DNA of 64,000 nucleotides from NCBI GenBank assembly GCA_034509735.1, contig JACGWO010000011.1:16219573-16283572 (forward strand), read 5' to 3'. A program made the translations under genes and the position numbers. Below, one piece after another: positions 34,620 to 44,408 of the stretch. The notes under the pieces are model-generated. The model ran no database searches. It saw only the letters and a list, made by a program, of their open reading frames with translations, and was not told the origin of the DNA. The stretch's first letter is position 1, and every line of letters begins with the position of its first letter. Source of the DNA: Sesamum alatum (Eukaryota; Streptophyta; Magnoliopsida; Lamiales; Pedaliaceae).

Positions 34620-35570
34620 GAGGGTGTTTGGCTAAGCTTATAAGCTCCTCAAAACATCTTATAAGATGTTTGAGAGCTTATAAGCTCTAAAAAATCGTTT
34701 GGCAAATTTTTATTTAAAGAGCTTATAAGATCTCAAAATAAGATGTTTTGGATCTTATAAGCTCTTTAAAAAAAAATTAACCTCTCCAACTTTTTTCTTA
34801 ACATCTTATAAGCTCTACAAAATTAATATATAATTAGACAAAAATACCCTCATTCACACATGCACACACCTCTCTCTCTCTCCCTCTCTCTCTCTCTCTT
34901 CTCTCTCTCCCCACACACACACCCTCACACACACAAGTACACTTTCTCTCTCTTAAAATTTTAAAGCATTTTATTGGTATTTAATTTTTCTTTCAATTGA
35001 AAATGAGAAATTGTTTCATTACTTAGTAAATTATTATTTATGAAACACAAATAAGATCGCTATTGATATTATATTTACTGAAAAAATATAAATTAACGAC
35101 ATTAAAAGTTATACGACTAGAAAATAGTCATTTCATTAACAAAGAAAATATCAATTATATATCAATGTCAATATTCGACTAACATTAATGTAGATATATT
35201 TTTTTATTCAAAATATTAGGTAATAATTATCATTATTTTCTTATTTTTTAAAAAATATTATCTATTAGATTTTTATTAAAAGTTAAACTAATGTGTACTA
35301 CTTATGAAAGTATTTTTAAAATATTAAAATACAAAAGAAACTACAACTTATTTGATTCAAATAGTAACATGTCATTTTTGATCATTTTACAATAAAAAGA
35401 CCTTATTATGTCAAATACCCTAACATCTTATAAGTTGTAACATCTTATTTTATCCAAATACTTTAGGGCTTATTTTTAAAATAAGATTCAAGATCTTATA
35501 AGCTCCTAAAACATCTTATAAAATATAGGAGCTTATAAATTGTTTTAAAAAAACTTAGCCAAACACCCTC
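34620..35570. mobile_element. PIF/Harbinger-like MITE, 951 bp, TAA target duplication
   Basis: Both ends carry a perfect 17-bp inverted repeat GAGGGTGTTTGGCTAAG, flanked by TAA at 34617-34619 and 35571-35573. Subterminal parts contain many CTTATAAG and CATCTTATAAG words in both orientations. The interior is AT-rich with a CT/CA microsatellite (34868-34935) and codes for nothing. The element ends 231 bp before the DRT100-like start codon and about 50 bp before its TATA box. The superfamily call rests on the 3-bp TAA duplication and terminal sequence. Confidence 0.82.
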
Positions 35571-35590
35571 TAAGTGTGACGGAGGATCCT

Positions 35591-35606
35591 TGCCCTTGCA
35601 AGGGCA
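35591..35606. promoter_or_regulatory. 16-bp perfect palindrome upstream of the TATA box
   Basis: TGCCCTTGCAAGGGCA is a perfect palindrome starting 20 bp after the MITE's flanking TAA and ending 19 bp before the TATA box of the LRR gene. Its place suggests a dimeric factor-binding site, but no known motif was assigned. Confidence 0.45.
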
Positions 35607-35625
35607 TTTCCGTCCCATAACCACT

Positions 35626-35632
35626 TATATAA
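35626..35632 (+). promoter_or_regulatory. TATA box of the DRT100-like gene
   Basis: TATATAA sits 173 bp upstream of the start codon. This would give a leader of about 140-150 nt containing CA dinucleotide runs (35738-35760). It is the only good TATA match between the MITE and the ATG. Confidence 0.6.
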
Positions 35633-35804
35633 CGTCGTAAACACTTGCGCTACCGCAAACTCATCCTCCTCGTATTTGTAACACGCACACAAACCCCTTC
35701 GATTTTCTCAATATCCTCGAAAACACACACCAAAATCCTCACCACTCACACACACACACACGCACGCTCAACGCGTACGTACACATACAGATATATACAG
35801 AGAC

Positions 35805-36911
35805 ATGAGAATGACCGGAGTTCTCCTGGTCACCGCTCTGGCACTGCTGCTGGCCGTTGGTTCACCCGTGAACGGCTGCCCGCCGTCCGACCGGGCAGCA
35901 TTGCTGTCATTTAAGGCCGCCTTGAACGAGCCATACTTGGGCATTTTCAACTCATGGTCAGGCTCCGACTGCTGCACCAACTGGTACGGCGTCAGCTGTG
36001 ACCCGGAAACCAAACGGGTCGCCGACATTATCCTCCGCGGCGAGTCCGAGGACCCAATCTTCGAAAAAGCCGGCAGGTCCGGTTACATGACCGGCTCCAT
36101 CTCCCCCTCACTCTGCCAGCTCGACCGCCTCACCAGCCTCGTCCTTGCCGACTGGAAAGACATCTCCGGCGAAATTCCCCCGTGCCTCGCCTCCCTCCCA
36201 CACCTAAGAATCCTCGACCTCATCGGGAACAAATTATCCGGAGATATTCCGGCGGATATTGGTAAACTGAGCCGACTCACTGTTTTGAACCTGGCTGACA
36301 ACCAAATCTCCGGTTCAATCCCCCCCTCCATTGTTAACCTTAAAAGCTTAATGCACTTAGACCTCAGCAACAACAAACTCTGCGGAGAAATCCCATCAGA
36401 CATCGGGAAGTTATCAATGATGAGCCGCGCCTTACTGAGCCGGAACCAACTCACCGGCCCCATCCCGTGCTCTCTCACCAACATCAACAGGCTGGCGGAT
36501 TTGGATCTATCAATGAACCAAATCACCGGCTCTATCCCGGGTCAGCTCGGGTCAATGCCTGTCCTCTCCACTCTAAATTTGGACAGCAATCGGCTCTCTG
36601 GCGAGATACCGACGAGTCTACTCAGCAACACAGGCTTAAACATCCTGAATCTGAGTCGAAATTCCTTGGAAGGAAACGTGCCCGACGTCTTTGGCCCGAA
36701 AACTTACTTCACATTGCTCGATTTGTCGTACAATAATTTGAGGGGTTCGATTCCGAAATCGTTGTCCTGTGCTAAGTACATCGGACACTTGGACTTGAGC
36801 AACAACCACCTGTGCGGGGCGATCCCGGTCGGGTCGCCGTTCGATCATCTTGAGGCCTCGTCTTTTGCTAACAACGATTGCCTATGTGGGACCCCGTTGC
36901 GTACTTGTTGA
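35805..36911 (+). CDS. DRT100: DRT100-like secreted leucine-rich-repeat protein, 368 aa, intronless
   Basis: The protein has a signal peptide (residues 1 to about 24, ending VNG). An LRR N-terminal cap follows (CPPSDRAALLSFKAAL ... DCCTNWYGVSCD), then ten plant-type LRRs with the LxxLxLxxNxLxGxIP pattern (about residues 97-345), and a cysteine cap at the C-terminus (CLCGTPLRTC). There is no transmembrane segment or kinase, so it should be secreted to the cell wall. Length and layout match DRT100 (DNA-damage-repair/toleration 100) and, more distantly, polygalacturonase-inhibiting proteins. The historical DNA-damage name came from complementation and says little about the true role; a wall-associated binding function is more plausible. 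The ATG at 35805 is chosen for its signal peptide; a second ATG lies two codons on. The frame is undamaged. Confidence 0.92.
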   Translation: MRMTGVLLVTALALLLAVGSPVNGCPPSDRAALLSFKAALNEPYLGIFNSWSGSDCCTNWYGVSCDPETKRVADIILRGESEDPIFEKAGRSGYMTGSISPSLCQLDRLTSLVLADWKDISGEIPPCLASLPHLRILDLIGNKLSGDIPADIGKLSRLTVLNLADNQISGSIPPSIVNLKSLMHLDLSNNKLCGEIPSDIGKLSMMSRALLSRNQLTGPIPCSLTNINRLADLDLSMNQITGSIPGQLGSMPVLSTLNLDSNRLSGEIPTSLLSNTGLNILNLSRNSLEGNVPDVFGPKTYFTLLDLSYNNLRGSIPKSLSCAKYIGHLDLSNNHLCGAIPVGSPFDHLEASSFANNDCLCGTPLRTC

Positions 36912-37622
36912 ATGATCTTTGTGTTTTTGTTCTTTTCTGAAATGTTCGGAGGGTGGTGCTGGTGTAATGATGGTAATTATGGACTGTGTTTTGTTTGAAT
37001 TTGTTGGTCTTAATGTTGTACTCAAGCGAAGTGAGAGAATCAAGTGTGTAATGGTGAGCAAAGAATGCGTGCTCTGTTGTTTAACGTTGTATCTATGTGC
37101 TATCTGATCCAAATTAAAGTAGTGGTAATACTATGATTATTCTTTTGAATTTAGGATTGTTGTCATGATTGAAGTCACAACGAATATGGGCTAGAATTTC
37201 CTTGTATGAGCGAAAACTTTTATGGAGATCATGTTTGACTGGTGGCCACAAAATTTTGAGTTTGTAGAAAAAAAATTACATGATTAAAAAATTATGAATT
37301 TAAAATAAAATGTTACAATCTCCGAAACTGAAGGGTATTCCTATTCTCCTCATTGAAATACAATTCAAGGGTTATAAACTTGTTCTTCGATGTGAATGCA
37401 TAATTTTCTTTGGATTTGTGGGGTAGATTATGAGTTACCTTCTTAGGACTTGTGGGGTAGATTATGAGTTATCTTAATATATGATATAAGGCTTTAAGAA
37501 TTTGATATTAAATAAGATGTAGAACATTCACCGCAGTACTTCATCATAGTAGAGAACTTTGGACTTGGGAGTTTGGATGTATATACGTAGTATGTATGTG
37601 TTGCGTAGGTATGTATGGAACT
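36912..37622 (+). other. 3' flank of the DRT100-like gene
   Basis: This includes the likely 3' UTR; AATTAAA at about 37112 may serve as polyadenylation signal. An 18-bp phrase GACTTGTGGGGTAGATTATG occurs at about 37412 (variant) and 37448, a short local duplication. No other gene was seen. Confidence 0.4.
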
Positions 37623-37966
37623 GGAGGAAATTGCAATTTACGTCATATAACTTATTTTATTTGTCATTTTGATTTCGTTATTTTACGACTCAGCAAATTT
37701 AGTTCCACAAGTTCAAAAAAATTATAATTTATATCCCATTAACACTTTTTGCTAAATTATTAACGGATAGAGCACGTGTCAAGCACATGTTGCATTAACT
37801 TTGTTTCTTAGGTTAACGGCCCATCCATAACAACTTAATGGAAAGTTTTGATGGGACATAAATTGCGATGTTTTTTGACTTGTGGGACTTAATTTGCTAA
37901 GTCGTAAAACAATGAGATCAAAATCACAAACGAGGTAAGTTATGGGACATAAGTTACAATTTTTCC
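37623..37966. mobile_element. Foldback MITE with ~90-bp inverted arms (MULE-like?)
   Basis: The left arm (GGAGGAAATTGCAATTTACG, TATTTTACGACTCAGCAAAT) and the complemented right arm (GGAAAAATTGTAACTTATG, TGTTTTACGACTTAGCAAAT) pair along about 90 bp at roughly 80-85 percent. The central part is not repeated. Long inverted arms beginning GG suggest a Mutator-type MITE, but no 9-bp duplication is clear. It does not code. Confidence 0.6.
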
Positions 37967-38133
37967 AATGGCTTTGTGTTCTTGAGACACTTTTAGTAGG
38001 CATGAGTTAGTGTTTTGGCTTGCAACTTGCTCATGTTAAATTTGAATAACATGGACTTTGATGTGGATCATTTTCCTAATGAGTCATACTTAAATATGTC
38101 TTGACCTAATTAGTCAATCTAAAATAAAAAAAT

Positions 38134-38998
38134 TGTAGGGAATGAACGAGAAGGATAGTGCGGGAAATCGTGTATTACGAAGTCAAAGCAAGAGTTAGAC
38201 TCTTTATCTTTAAGACAATTACTACCTCGCTCTGGTGCTCACGGAATTGGCAGTTTGTCTTCCAAGATACAACGACCATATATCTCAAAGTAGCAGCACT
38301 ACAAACTTTGAGAAACGGCGAACCAAATGATATTTTGAAACTCTCTTTCTAAACTCTATTTGCAGAATGCTTTTATGCTTACGAATGCTATAAATGATTT
38401 AAATGCCCATCATCTATCTCTATTATCCATTAATGAAATGAAATGAGATGGCCTATTTATAGGAGTTGGAAAGGTGTATCGAACGGACATGTTCAGTCAG
38501 AAAATATGCCTTTGAAAGGTTATGACCTTTCATCCTAATGGACGCATGATTTCACCCAAAGAACATATCATTTCACTCAAATGGACGCAAAATCATTTCA
38601 CCCAAAGGGTTTCACCCAATGGACACATCATTTCAACCAAAGGACACACCCATTAGGTTGATCAGACACGACCTGTCCAGTCAGAAAAGATGCCTTTGAA
38701 AAGTTATGACCTTTCATCCTAATGGACGCATGATTTCACCCAAAGGACATACTATTTCACTCAAATGGACGCAAAATCATTTCACCCAAAGGGTTTCACC
38801 CAATGGACACATCATTTCAACTAAATGACACACCCATTAGGTTGATCAGACACGACCGGATGATGATTGGGGCCCATCAACCATCATCTACGTGTCACGA
38901 ACTGTCATGAACTATCACGAGCTTGTTATGCGTCACACATTGTAACCAATCACTTGTTACGATTTATTCTTTAATTTATCATTCACCATTTTCCAACA
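38134..38998 (-). mobile_element. Solo LTR, minus orientation, 865 bp
   Basis: On the minus strand it runs from TGTTGGAAAATGGTGAATG to CGTTCATTCCCTACA, giving TG..CA ends. Flanking 5-mers AAAAT (38129-38133) and AGAAT (38999-39003) agree at 4 of 5 positions. A minus-strand TATA box (CTATAAATAGG, about 38452-38463) lies in the proper middle position. Two 184-bp repeats upstream of it form the U3. No gag or pol is adjacent on either side, so it is a solo LTR. The family was not assigned. The ORF 38158-38352 is incidental. Confidence 0.7.
38491..38857. repeat. 184-bp tandem repeat in the solo LTR, 2 copies
   Basis: Copies start at 38491 (GTTCAGTCAG) and 38675 (GTCCAGTCAG) and run to about 38674 and 38857. 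Within each copy, ATTTCACCCAA-type phrases followed by GGAC or GGGT recur about five times, so there is a shorter higher-order rhythm of roughly 25 bp. In LTR orientation the repeats lie upstream of the TATA box, where enhancer repeats are common. Confidence 0.85.
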
Positions 38999-39255
38999 AG
39001 AATAACTTTATATTTTATCTTAAATTAATCTATTAAATCAATACATAAGACGCAAATTCTGTATGAACTCATTACGAATTTATTATCCTGAAAAAAATAT
39101 ATGTAAGTTCAAATATATTATGGACTTTAATTAGAAACCCAATTACTGCCCGATTTGTTTGAATCTTTATTAGTAATTTATTGCAAAAGATTTTGATGTC
39201 AACAGACTGATCGAATAAATAATATAGTAAATGTACTTATACCTTCTTATGTGAT

Positions 39256-39570
39256 CACTAGAAAAAATAATTACTATTGGCTATATTTTTAATAATTATA
39301 GCAAAAAATCGTGGTAAATTATTTTTAACTATCGTTAAATAAAAACAGATGCAAAATCACGTTTTTTCACCATAAAAAACTTATTTGCCACAGGTAATAG
39401 CCGTGATAAACACATTCTCCATGGCTTTTAGTAATGGAAAATATTTTAGCCACCCTCGCAAAAACCATGTCCGATACCATTGAGTAGCCATGGTCAATGA
39501 TTATTTGCTACGGCTATTTAGTATTAACCATGGCAATTAGCCATGATTAAATGTTATATTTCTTGAAGTG
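39256..39570. mobile_element. CACTA-type MITE, 315 bp
   Basis: The left end is CACTAGAAAAAATAATTAC and the right end, complemented, is CACTTCAAGAAATATAAC, resembling the CACTACAAGAAA ends of plant CACTA elements. Inside are repeated GCCATGG/CCATGGC-like words in both orientations (for example near 39417, 39465, 39486 and 39522), like subterminal transposase sites. Flanking trinucleotides GAT and AAT agree at two of three positions. It does not code. Confidence 0.6.
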
Positions 39571-41099
39571 AATATTAATAAATTTTCATAAATTGTTCAC
39601 CAATCATGTGATAAGTGTATTATTTTTTAATGTGATTGGTTCAAATTTTGTTCAGACCCAATTTGAATTAGAATTTTTTCTTGCACGAAGAATGTTTTTA
39701 TCCAAATTAAATTTAGTTGCATTGAATTAATCATGTAGCGAGTATAATTATATTTATCTTGTGATTTGTCACTTTTCACAAAACCTACATGAATTACATA
39801 ATATGTATTACACTTATCATGTGATTGCTTAGAATTTGATCTATATGAACTAGAATTTCCTGCATGACTTGCAATTATGGTAAAAATTTTATTGGAGTAG
39901 TGCATAAGTTTTATGCAATTGCTTTCAATATATTAATTAAAAGGTGTTGATTATTTGAAGATTAGATTGTCAAAAAAAGCATACTAGTATTATTCAAAAT
40001 TTTGTTTGATTACATATATTTAGAATAATTATGTCCTAAAAATATAAAACATAGGGTGTTTATTTTAATACAAAAAAAAAAGAACATATTAGTACTATTC
40101 ATGGGCTTATATAATGCAAAATGAATAAAATATAATTTGGTTTACAAATTATTGTTAAGAAAAAAGACAAAAAAGCAAATGGGGCCTAAATGTATTAAGT
40201 ATGTTGTACATAATTAGGTGAAATGACAAGGCCCTTACTATTTTAAAGAAAATAAAAAATAAAAAATAGGAGGGAGGGCCTCTTATTTCTCATAAAGTGA
40301 CCTTGGTTGGTATTCTCATTAATGATTGGGATATAGCTGGCAAGTGTCAATACATGTTGGGAAATTCAGTCTCGCCAATATAAATTTATATTCACATGAA
40401 TTATAAATTGTTGAATTAACACATGATGATGATATCATATGTAATTTAATGACTGATTATTTATATGGGTGCAAACTCACATGAACAACATCATCAAACC
40501 CTTACATATTGCAGCTATTCATCTTTGAACTGACGAAAAATCTTCTATCACACTTTGATGATACGTTTTGGTGGTACATTAATGTATGGTTATGCATCCT
40601 ACTTTTAAATTAGAAATTAACTTAATTATATTTTTTATTTATTTTTAAAATAAAATATATATTTATATTACATTAATATGATATTAACGTGTAATACTAA
40701 AGTGTTATAGAAAATCCCTGCCCACTAGAATTGTCAAAGTGTAGTAACTAACACTAATTGTTCCTTGAATAGAAGTCTTGATACATATAATTATACTGCA
40801 TGGAGTTACTATGGGACCAACATTTTGTTTTCTTTTTTTAAAAAAAGGAGTAGAAATTCATTGTGACAAACTTACTACACATTGAATGAGAGACGCAACT
40901 ATATGATATTCTCAAGTAGGAAAAAGAAGAAATAATTAGATACTCTTGTGGCATGGGGTCCAGGACATCGTTAAACTAAAAGGACCAAAATGCCCTTAAT
41001 GATCAAGAAAATTACGAAACAAGCATTAGGTGTACGTACTTTTATTCGGGCCGGGTCAACCCAAATGACATGACAAGTAACTTACAGTTATATGATTAA
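39571..41099. other. AT-rich spacer
   Basis: No gene or element with clear ends was recognised. The minus ORF 39627-39905 has no recognisable domain. Confidence 0.4.
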
Positions 41100-41467
41100 G
41101 ATGATGTTTGGCTATACTTATTTAAAAAATTTAAAAACTTATATATCTTATATGATGTTTTTAGAATTTATAAGATCGTATATCTTATTTTTAAAATAAG
41201 CTGATAAAGTGTTTGAATAAAATAAGATTATGGAGTTTATAAGATGTTAAAATGATAAATTTGTAATAAATTTGAAGGAATTTGTTAAGGCTTAAATAAG
41301 TTACCAACTCCTTATCTTTTTATTTTTATAGAATTTATAAGCTTCCAACATCTTATTTTCAGATCTTATACACTAAAATATTTACCAAACACTTTTTAAC
41401 ATCTTATAAGCTCTCAGACATCCTATAAAATATTTTAAAGAGCTGATAATCTCACTCAAACACCCTC
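41100..41467. mobile_element. PIF/Harbinger-like MITE, 368 bp, same family as 34620
   Basis: It is flanked by TAA (41097-41099, 41468-41470). The left end GATGATGTTTGGCTATACTTA and the complemented right end GAGGGTGTTTGAGTGAGATTA resemble the 34620 element's terminus GAGGGTGTTTGGCTAAG. Internal words such as CATCTTATAAGCTC are shared. It is shorter and more diverged. Confidence 0.65.
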
Positions 41468-41720
41468 TAAACCTACATCAGCACTGCTCTATAATACAAC
41501 TCATATTGATGTGATTAGTCCAAGTGCATCACTACTCTGAATACCACAACAATTTAATATGATTCAGCCAAAATGACCTCATTGACTTGAGCATTGGAGG
41601 ACTGCAGTGGGAACTTATCCAACATTTCTCTGTTGTAACTTACGATGGTAGAACTCTAAGAACTAATATGAGGTCGTAACAATCATCCACACGATTACAG
41701 GGGAAAAAAGGAAAGGGGAC

Positions 41721-42073
41721 TGATGGTAACAAGATTAACCCTCTTATGTAATTACTGATTTGTCCCTGTGGTGTATTTAATTATCGAATTACCCCTGGTC
41801 ACTTCATCGTACTTGTTAGTTAATGGGGCAACGTAAATTACCAAGTTACCCCTGTTTGTAAATTGTAGTCGTTAGATAGTGGCCGGTTGGGGGGCAAATC
41901 TATCTTTACGCCTCCCCACATTCATGATTTGTTTACTATAAATAAAACGTTCAATGCATTGTACTGGGGACTTACTTCTTTTGGAAGAATAATAAAGAGA
42001 GAAAGTTTGAAGTTCTTGACTTGAGACGCGTTAGTGTGCTTCGATCATACACTTTCCGAATTTTACCCCATCA
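41721..42073 (+). repeat. 5' LTR of the gag-only element, 353 bp
   Basis: Ends TGATGG...CCCATCA give a short terminal inverted repeat. A TATA box (TATAAAT, 41937-41943) is followed by AATAATAAAG-type signals before the end. It differs from the 3' LTR at roughly 30 positions by eye, so the insertion is not recent. Confidence 0.88.
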
Positions 42074-42115
42074 GCTTTGGTGTCGTCTGTGGGAAAGGTG
42101 ATCCAAGCATTGAGG

Positions 42116-43322
42116 ATGAACACTAGATCGAGAGTCAAGAACGAGAATGCGGGACAAGAAGAACTCGAAAGAGGAGGGGAAAATCATGTTCAAGATCACG
42201 TCCCAGAGAATCCGCCCGCTCGTGACCTTCAGAACAAGAGGCACCATGAAGGCTTTGGGGTTCCGCCTCCGCCCCAAGTCATTCAGATAACTCCAGAGGC
42301 GCTTCGCCAATTAGTGGAGGATGCATCTGCCTAAGCAGTGGAGAGGCTGTGGCCCAGTATATCGCCGGGCATGCACTACCCCTACGACCCCCTCGCTATC
42401 CTTGTAGAGGCCAAGATGCTCCCTTGGCCCCCAAGGACCGCGAGCAGAGGCCTGGGGACGCCCAGGAAGGTATGAACTATGAGGAAGAAGTCAACAACAG
42501 GGCCACACAGCCGGAAGACAACTATTTCCTTTCACCTCCTCGAAGATGCTTGGGCGAAGAAGACTACTTCCCACCACCTCCCCAGGGAGGGCTTGAAGAC
42601 AACTATTTTCCCCCCTCGGCGTCCGGAGGAGGTACCACCAAAACGAGAAGAAGTGCATCGAGATATGGGCGGTCACATGCCTCCACCACCTAGGTTCCCG
42701 AGTCGCATGAGAGCTAGCAGCTTCCCAGCACGGCCCTTGGCAATGGCACCCCCACGACGAAGTCCATTCGCCCCCCACATTTTAGAAGAAACTATTCTGC
42801 AAGGGATCAAGATCCCAAACCTTAGCGAGTATAACGGAGTGGGTGATCCTCAGGACCACTTGGATTGTTCCCTGGACAGGGCCGATTTGTTAGATATTGG
42901 CGACGTGGCTTATTGCAAGTTGTTTCAGACTACTCGTTCGGGGAAGGTGATAGCGTGGTTTAACCAGTTTTTTCCAGGAACTATCGAGTCTTTCGAGCAG
43001 CTTTCCCAGTGCTTCTTGTACCACTTCGCAATCAATAAGCGATATCCCAAAACAACGTCGCATTTGTTCATGATAATCCAGCAAGAGAACGAAGCCTGAG
43101 AGAATACGTGCAGCGCTTCTCAGAAGCTATTTTCGAAGTTCCCCACGTAAACCCAAAACATTTAGCAAGCATCATGCAGCAGAATCTGAGAAGAGGTCAA
43201 TTCAAGGAATCGATTGCTGGAAAGCCTCCCGTCTCCCAAGAAGAGTTGTGGTTAAGAGCATAGGAGTATATAGAATTGAGGAGTCAAAAGGTTCGCGAGC
43301 AATGAATCCATCGAAACAAAAG
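42116..43322 (+). pseudogene. Retrotransposon gag (PF03732-type), frameshifted
   Basis: The reading starts with MNTRSRVKNENAGQEELE, a Tat-lineage-like gag N-terminus with a proline-rich part and ITPEALRQLVEDASA, then a stop at 42332-42334. A second frame (42479-43099) holds the conserved gag core: PNLSEYNGVGDPQDHL and GKVIAWFNQFFPGTIESFE, then SQCFLYHFA. After another shift at about 43095 it continues REYVQRFSEAIFEVPHVNP to a stop near 43262. At least two frameshifts and a stop make it inactive. gag forms the particle that packages the element's RNA. Confidence 0.82.
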
Positions 43323-43673
43323 ACCGCTGAGGAGGAAAATAGCGCACGAGGCATAAGAAACGACCATTGAAGATATGTTAAAGCTAGTAGTTTGTATGTA
43401 CGTACTTCGGTGGATGTAGTATTGGTTAGAAGACTCATATGATTGTAGAAATGATCTCAGTCAGGATAGGAGCATCCATCTGACTAGAAAACACATAATG
43501 AAAGACTTGTTTTTGTTTCGAGGGTGAGATGGTACGGGGATTTCTCGGCTCTCCCCCCTCATGTGTGCGGTTTTTTAGCTCTCTTTTTCTATTTTCTATT
43601 TACTAGTTGTGGGTTCATTATTGATACTTTCGTTTTAACGAGAGAGGGGGACGGCCCCTCACGAGCATGAAAA

Positions 43674-44165
43674 ATCAAGCTTCCTTGAGGTGAAAAAGAG
43701 AACACCCTGAAGCTAAACAACAATCAAGCTTCCTTGAGGTGAATAAGAGAATAGCCCAAAGCTAAACAACAATCAAGCTTCCTTGAGGCGAAAAAGAGAA
43801 CGCCCCGAAGCTAAAACAACAATCAAGCTTCCTTGAGGCGAATAAGAGAACGCCCCGAAGTTAAACAACAATCAAGCTTCCTTGAGGCGAAAAAAAGAAT
43901 GCCCCGAAGCTAAGCAACAATCAAGCTTCCTTGAGGCAAAAAAGAGAACGCCTCGAAGCTAAGCAACATTCAAGCTTCCTTGAGGCGAAAAAGAAAATGC
44001 CCCGAAGCTAAACAACAATCAAGCTTTCTTGAGGCGAGAAAGAGAACGCCCCGAAGCTAAGAAACAATTAAGCTTCCTTGAGGCGACTAAGAGAACGCCC
44101 CGAAGCTAAATAACAATCGAGACTCCTTGGGGCAAGGGAAATACAGTGCCCCGAGGCTAGTCACA
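43674..44165 (+). repeat. 49-bp minisatellite inside the element, ~10 units
   Basis: Units begin ATCAAGCTTCCTTGAGG at 43674, 43723, 43772, 43822, 43871, 43920, 43969, 44018, 44067 and 44116; nine intervals are 49 bp except one of 50. A weaker eleventh unit follows at about 44165. Each unit has AAGCTTCCTTGAGGCG near the start and CGCCCCGAAGCTA near the end, which can pair as a stem. Tandem repeats before the 3' LTR are known from Tat-lineage elements and are thought to seed satellite DNA. Confidence 0.92.
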
Positions 44166-44408
44166 CATAACTTCCTTGAGGCACATAACAGAACTGCCCG
44201 AAGTTATGCATGGGGCATGTAGAATGGTCAAGCAGGAAACAATCACGTAAGTACAGTAATGGGTAACTCAAAAACAACGGAATCATAAGCGACTTAGCAT
44301 AAGAAGAAATCAAATTTCAGAGTCTGATAACATAGCGATAGAGCATCCTAAATGTTCAAATTGTGGAGTAAAATGGTCCTAACATCTAAACACATAAAAT
44401 AAAAGATC

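Noticed and set aside
36083..36526. 147-codon minus ORF inside the DRT100-like gene.
   Set aside because: It is a shadow of the GC-rich LRR coding frame; the plus strand has a full signal peptide and ten LRRs.
38158..38352. 64-codon ORF as a small host gene.
   Set aside because: It lies wholly inside a solo LTR with TG..CA ends and a near-matching target duplication.
42491..42778. Minus-strand ORF opposite the gag gene.
   Set aside because: It mirrors the open gag frame on the other strand and has no family resemblance.
43674..44165. Regularly spaced 49-bp repeats could suggest a CRISPR array.
   Set aside because: There are no unique spacers: the whole 49-bp unit is repeated, the genome is a plant, and the block lies inside an LTR element.
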